Assembly (NCBI GenBank): GCA_005793025.1
Contig: SXQI01000011.1
Coordinates: 1 to 8,186 of the forward strand
Length of the DNA: 8,186 bases
Origin: Verrucomicrobiales bacterium
Lineage (GTDB): Bacteria; Verrucomicrobiota; Verrucomicrobiia; Limisphaerales; SXQI01
Reading direction: 5' to 3'
Under the pieces are notes generated by a model. The model made no database searches. It saw nothing but the letters and a program-made list of their open reading frames with translations, and was not told the DNA's origin. A program made the position numbers and the translations under genes. This document shows positions 5,982 through 8,186 of the stretch, piece after piece. The stretch's first letter is position 1. Every line of letters starts with the position of its first letter.

Positions 5982-7793
5982 TTCGGGTTGGATCAGCCTG
6001 TCGATCGGACTGATGCGGTTGAGATTAAATACGCCGTAAACATTAAATACGCGTGTTTGACCCGCACGACCCCCGAACGCGATCACCTCCGAATAGTTTC
6101 CCACCATGGAATCTGTCCCGGCGGTGAGTTGACTAAAATCCCCTTCGGGAGCGTTAAAGCTCAGAGTGATAGTTCGGTTGACTGTGTAGGACTCCTCCCC
6201 CACCACATTGACCCTTTGAAAGGTCGGGTTCAGGTTATCGTGGTCCGGGTGGAACGTGTGCAGAAATGGATTGGATGCGTGGTCGTTGTGATCAAGGTTC
6301 ACAATGAAGACGAGGTTTGTCCCCAAACTCAACATTCCTGAACTCTTTGCCCACGGGATGTTTTCCAGTGTGAACGGAAGATGCGGTGCGCTGACCCGGC
6401 GGGCGGAACCGAGCGTGGCGGGATCTAGCAGGGTTTCGCTCGTTGCTACCGTGGATACGCCAGAACGCTGCCCAAAATAAACTCGCTGAAGTAGGCTAAC
6501 AGTGTTGGTCGCCTGATTATTATGAAGGATCAGGCGCAGTGGAAATGGCTGAGAAACAGGCGTTGAATTGGTTTCGAGCCTGCTTACCAAATACGCCGCC
6601 CCATTGGTGGTGACCTCAGCGATCCTAGGTTTACCATCCGAACCTTTCTCGTAGGTTTTGAGATACTGACCGACGCTCGTCACGCTCGCTTCCCCCACCC
6701 ATAAACCAGTTGTATTGGCCACTGTCGCCGTAATGGGAAGGTCGATTTGCGATAACCCTCCGGTGTCTGCCAATCGCAGGATTCCCGCATAGAGCGACCC
6801 CGCAACCGCCGTCATCTCAGAACGGTTCAAGCCCAGCACAATTTCCATCTCCGACCCGGGAATACCCTGGGCTGCTAAGGTGAAACTCTGCTGGCCTGAC
6901 AAAACGGTGTGTTGATAGGTCAGATTCGTCGTGTTCAACGCACCTCGCACCAGCATCGGCGGGGCCGCCGTAATCGCGGTCTGACCTGCAGGTGGAGTTT
7001 CCGAGTTCAACAAATTCATCGTCATGGTCCGCGCCGTTGCGGTCATGTTTTTTAGCCTCAACGAATAGGTCCCACGACTGTCCCCAAAATGAACCCCTGA
7101 ACCACTTTGTAACTCCACCGAGACCGGTCCGAAATACCGATTGTAGGCTTCGCCTGCCCGAATCCAAAAGGCTTCGCCTCGCTTGACGTCAACGCTCCGA
7201 AACAGCGGTGACCAAACCCGCACAGGATTGTTTGCCCCGAGGTCGCCACCCGGATACCGATAAACCTCTGCGTTCCGTTGAAGCTCAGGGACGGGCGTCA
7301 AAAACACATCCAGTTTTGGCGCAGTCGCTGCAGGCGTTGGAAACCCAATAAAGTTCAAACCGCTGGTGGTCCACTCATACCGAGGTGCCACAGGCTTCCC
7401 CACAACTCTCCATGTGTAATCTACGGGACCAGAGTTGCGAACCAAGTAACCCCCATTGGCCACAAGGTGGGTCAAAGAATCCACAACGGCAGAACGATCC
7501 CAAACCGCCCACTGACTATTAGGGAGAGAAGACTGTTGCGGAGTCGTAGTGAATTGCGCTGTGGAAGCCGCAGGTTGCCAGAGCCAGACTTCGCTAATCG
7601 GAGCCCCATTTGTCACAATGATCAAATCATCGAGCGAAATGTGCGACGCATCCACATGCAAATAAACCGCATTCCACCCCGGTTTTAAAACGATGGTCTG
7701 AGTCTGCCATTGCGCCTGCACCGAGTTGAACAACCCCGCAAGGAACACACCAATCACCAGCCAAAACTTACCGAAAGAAAAATTCAATTTCAT
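5979..7793 (-). CDS. Secreted protein of unknown function with HPDHDN motif
   Basis: 604 residues. A clear Sec signal peptide ends VQA/QW at residue 27. The mature protein has no cysteine. Residues 36-45 (LKPGWNAVYL) begin a beta-rich region with phrases such as GGYLVRNSG, GLNFIGFPT and KRGEAFWIRAG. Near the C-terminus residues 501-520 are rich in His and Asp (DHNDH, then HTFHPDHDN). I associate this motif with secreted Verrucomicrobiota proteins from memory, but I know no established function; metal binding is only a possibility. The protein ends FNLNRISPIDRLIQPE, and its stop shares one base with the next start codon. It is the first clear gene of the apparent operon. The start ATG has no Shine-Dalgarno. 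A two-codon frame (ATG CCA TGA, 7798-7790) overlaps the start codon out of frame. Confidence 0.88.
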   Translation of the reverse strand: MKLNFSFGKFWLVIGVFLAGLFNSVQAQWQTQTIVLKPGWNAVYLHVDASHISLDDLIIVTNGAPISEVWLWQPAASTAQFTTTPQQSSLPNSQWAVWDRSAVVDSLTHLVANGGYLVRNSGPVDYTWRVVGKPVAPRYEWTTSGLNFIGFPTPAATAPKLDVFLTPVPELQRNAEVYRYPGGDLGANNPVRVWSPLFRSVDVKRGEAFWIRAGEAYNRYFGPVSVELQSGSGVHFGDSRGTYSLRLKNMTATARTMTMNLLNSETPPAGQTAITAAPPMLVRGALNTTNLTYQHTVLSGQQSFTLAAQGIPGSEMEIVLGLNRSEMTAVAGSLYAGILRLADTGGLSQIDLPITATVANTTGLWVGEASVTSVGQYLKTYEKGSDGKPRIAEVTTNGAAYLVSRLETNSTPVSQPFPLRLILHNNQATNTVSLLQRVYFGQRSGVSTVATSETLLDPATLGSARRVSAPHLPFTLENIPWAKSSGMLSLGTNLVFIVNLDHNDHASNPFLHTFHPDHDNLNPTFQRVNVVGEESYTVNRTITLSFNAPEGDFSQLTAGTDSMVGNYSEVIAFGGRAGQTRVFNVYGVFNLNRISPIDRLIQPE

Positions 7794-7837
7794 GGCATTA
7801 AAGACTCAAACAGGCCACCAAAACTGTGAAAACGCCA

Positions 7838-7843
7838 AATATA
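7838..7843 (-). promoter_or_regulatory. Weak -10-like hexamer upstream of the operon
   Basis: The minus strand reads TATATT here, five of six matches to TATAAT, 45 bases before the ATG at 7793. No convincing -35 lies 16-18 bases upstream. A second weak pair (TTGTTC, 16 bases, TAAACT) would place the G tract in its spacer. Neither is strong, and promoter rules in this phylum are poorly known, so the entry only marks the best candidate. Confidence 0.18.
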
Positions 7844-7848
7844 AATGC

Positions 7849-8186
7849 TTAAGATTCTTGGAGTTTACCCCCCCCCGAGTTTCGAACAAGTGTTATATCT
7901 GACGACTCGATCGTTATAACGTCCCCAGTGTTGGTGACATCCAGAGAATAGAGATATTCAAAACGACCCCTGAGGCACGGAAGCACCTCCTGTTTTTTGT
8001 GCAGAAGCCGAAATTGGATGCTGTTCTGAGAATGTTGGCAGAGCATCACCTTCAGACCCGTGCGGTGTCCACCCTCCGCAAAAAGTGAGCCGATGAGCCA
8101 CCTCCGTTTGGAACCATGTGGATGGCAGCCTATTGGCTCCAAACGAAGGGCCACCAAGGGCCGTTGGGTTCGGGTCTCAACATCGG
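7849..8186 (-). CDS. Possible C-terminal end of an upstream reading frame, 5' end outside the window
   Basis: A frame open from the window edge ends at TAA 7851-7849 and gives about 112 residues. An internal TTG at 8157 could start a 102-residue version. The translation is rich in Arg, His and Gln in its first half (GCHPHGSKRR, FAEGGHRTG) and ends LVRNSGGGKLQES, where the Gly run comes from a 9-base G tract. It resembles no family I know and has no signal peptide. It contains a 16-bp hairpin near its 5' part, which is unusual inside a gene. It may be a chance frame in intergenic or repeat-element sequence. It is listed because nothing else explains this stretch. Confidence 0.2.
   Translation of the reverse strand, partial: DVETRTQRPLVALRLEPIGCHPHGSKRRWLIGSLFAEGGHRTGLKVMLCQHSQNSIQFRLLHKKQEVLPCLRGRFEYLYSLDVTNTGDVITIESSDITLVRNSGGGKLQES
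7868..7876. repeat. 9-base C/G homopolymer
   Basis: Nine consecutive C on the plus strand (G on the minus strand) lie 75 bases upstream of the first gene's start codon and within the last codons of the weak upstream frame. Runs of this length are prone to slippage in replication. A change would alter both the end of that frame and the spacing of any promoter that spans it. Confidence 0.9.
8101..8149 (-). repeat. Inverted repeat / RNA hairpin, 16-bp arms
   Basis: Arms 8101-8116 and 8134-8149 flank a 17-base loop. At DNA level there are two mismatches (8104/8146 and 8113/8137). Read as minus-strand RNA, both become G-U wobbles, so all 16 pairs form; in plus-strand RNA they are C-A and A-C mismatches. 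This strand bias suggests a structure selected in a minus-strand transcript, such as a leader or the 3' end of an upstream unit. No U-tract follows the stem on the minus strand, so an intrinsic terminator is unlikely. Confidence 0.5.

Larger units (their letters stand above)
7794..8186. other. Region upstream of the operon without a secure gene
   Basis: These 393 bases hold the weak upstream frame, the hairpin, the G tract and the candidate -10 described separately. The last 55 bases before the ATG are AT-richer. I see no tRNA, riboswitch or transposon end that I can name. Promoter or leader elements of the three-gene unit should lie here unless transcription enters from further upstream. Confidence 0.6.

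Noticed and set aside
6817..7249. Alternative minus-strand frames of 116 and 63 codons
   Set aside because: They overlap the 604-residue secreted protein in other frames, and the composition is typical of out-of-frame translation.
8101..8149. Intrinsic terminator or insertion-sequence end
   Set aside because: The stem lacks a following U-tract on the minus strand. No transposase or flanking target duplication is seen.

Overview
The window holds one strand-coherent locus on the minus strand. Three secreted-protein genes follow each other head to tail (7793-5979, 5979-4669, 4650 to beyond position 1), preceded by about 390 bases of mostly unassigned upstream sequence. The style of the proteins suggests an environmental Verrucomicrobiota bacterium of the Pedosphaera/Limisphaera type: very large exported proteins rich in Thr-Asn pairs, LamG and Kelch modules, an HPDHDN-containing secreted protein, and no Shine-Dalgarno sequences. 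This assignment comes from protein style only, with moderate confidence. No rRNA, tRNA, CRISPR, transposase or phage structural cluster is visible.

Layout in transcription order (right to left). Positions 8186-7794 hold the possible tail of an upstream reading frame, a 16-bp hairpin that pairs fully only in minus-strand RNA, and a 9-base G tract. Gene 1 (604 aa) is an exported protein of unknown function with a His/Asp-rich HPDHDN segment. Gene 2 (436 aa) overlaps gene 1 by one base (TAATG). It is an exported fibre-like protein ending in a phage-tail-collar domain. Gene 3 starts 18 bases after gene 2 and stays open for 1550 codons to the window edge. Its parts, in order, are a signal peptide, about 500 residues of unrecognised beta-rich sequence, a helical segment with three decapeptide-like units, a seven-blade Kelch propeller, 38 uninterrupted decapeptide repeats, and the start of a LamG-type lectin fold. 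Everything from 4650 to 1 is therefore coding, although it is easy to miss because the gene has no stop codon in the window.

The most interesting element is the decapeptide array (469-1608). It is exactly 38 x 30 bp without an indel, with consensus AYNAYTNQLA, about 17% tyrosine, and hydrophobic positions 2, 5 and 9 in every unit. That 3-3-4 spacing is a 10/3 periodicity. In coiled coils it is normally seen only as a local 'stammer', so a continuous run suggests an unusual stalk or solenoid. The working idea is that the three genes make a surface-displayed assembly: a collar-tipped fibre, a giant propeller/stalk/lectin protein and a partner protein. Co-transcription is supported by spacing; the joint function is inference.
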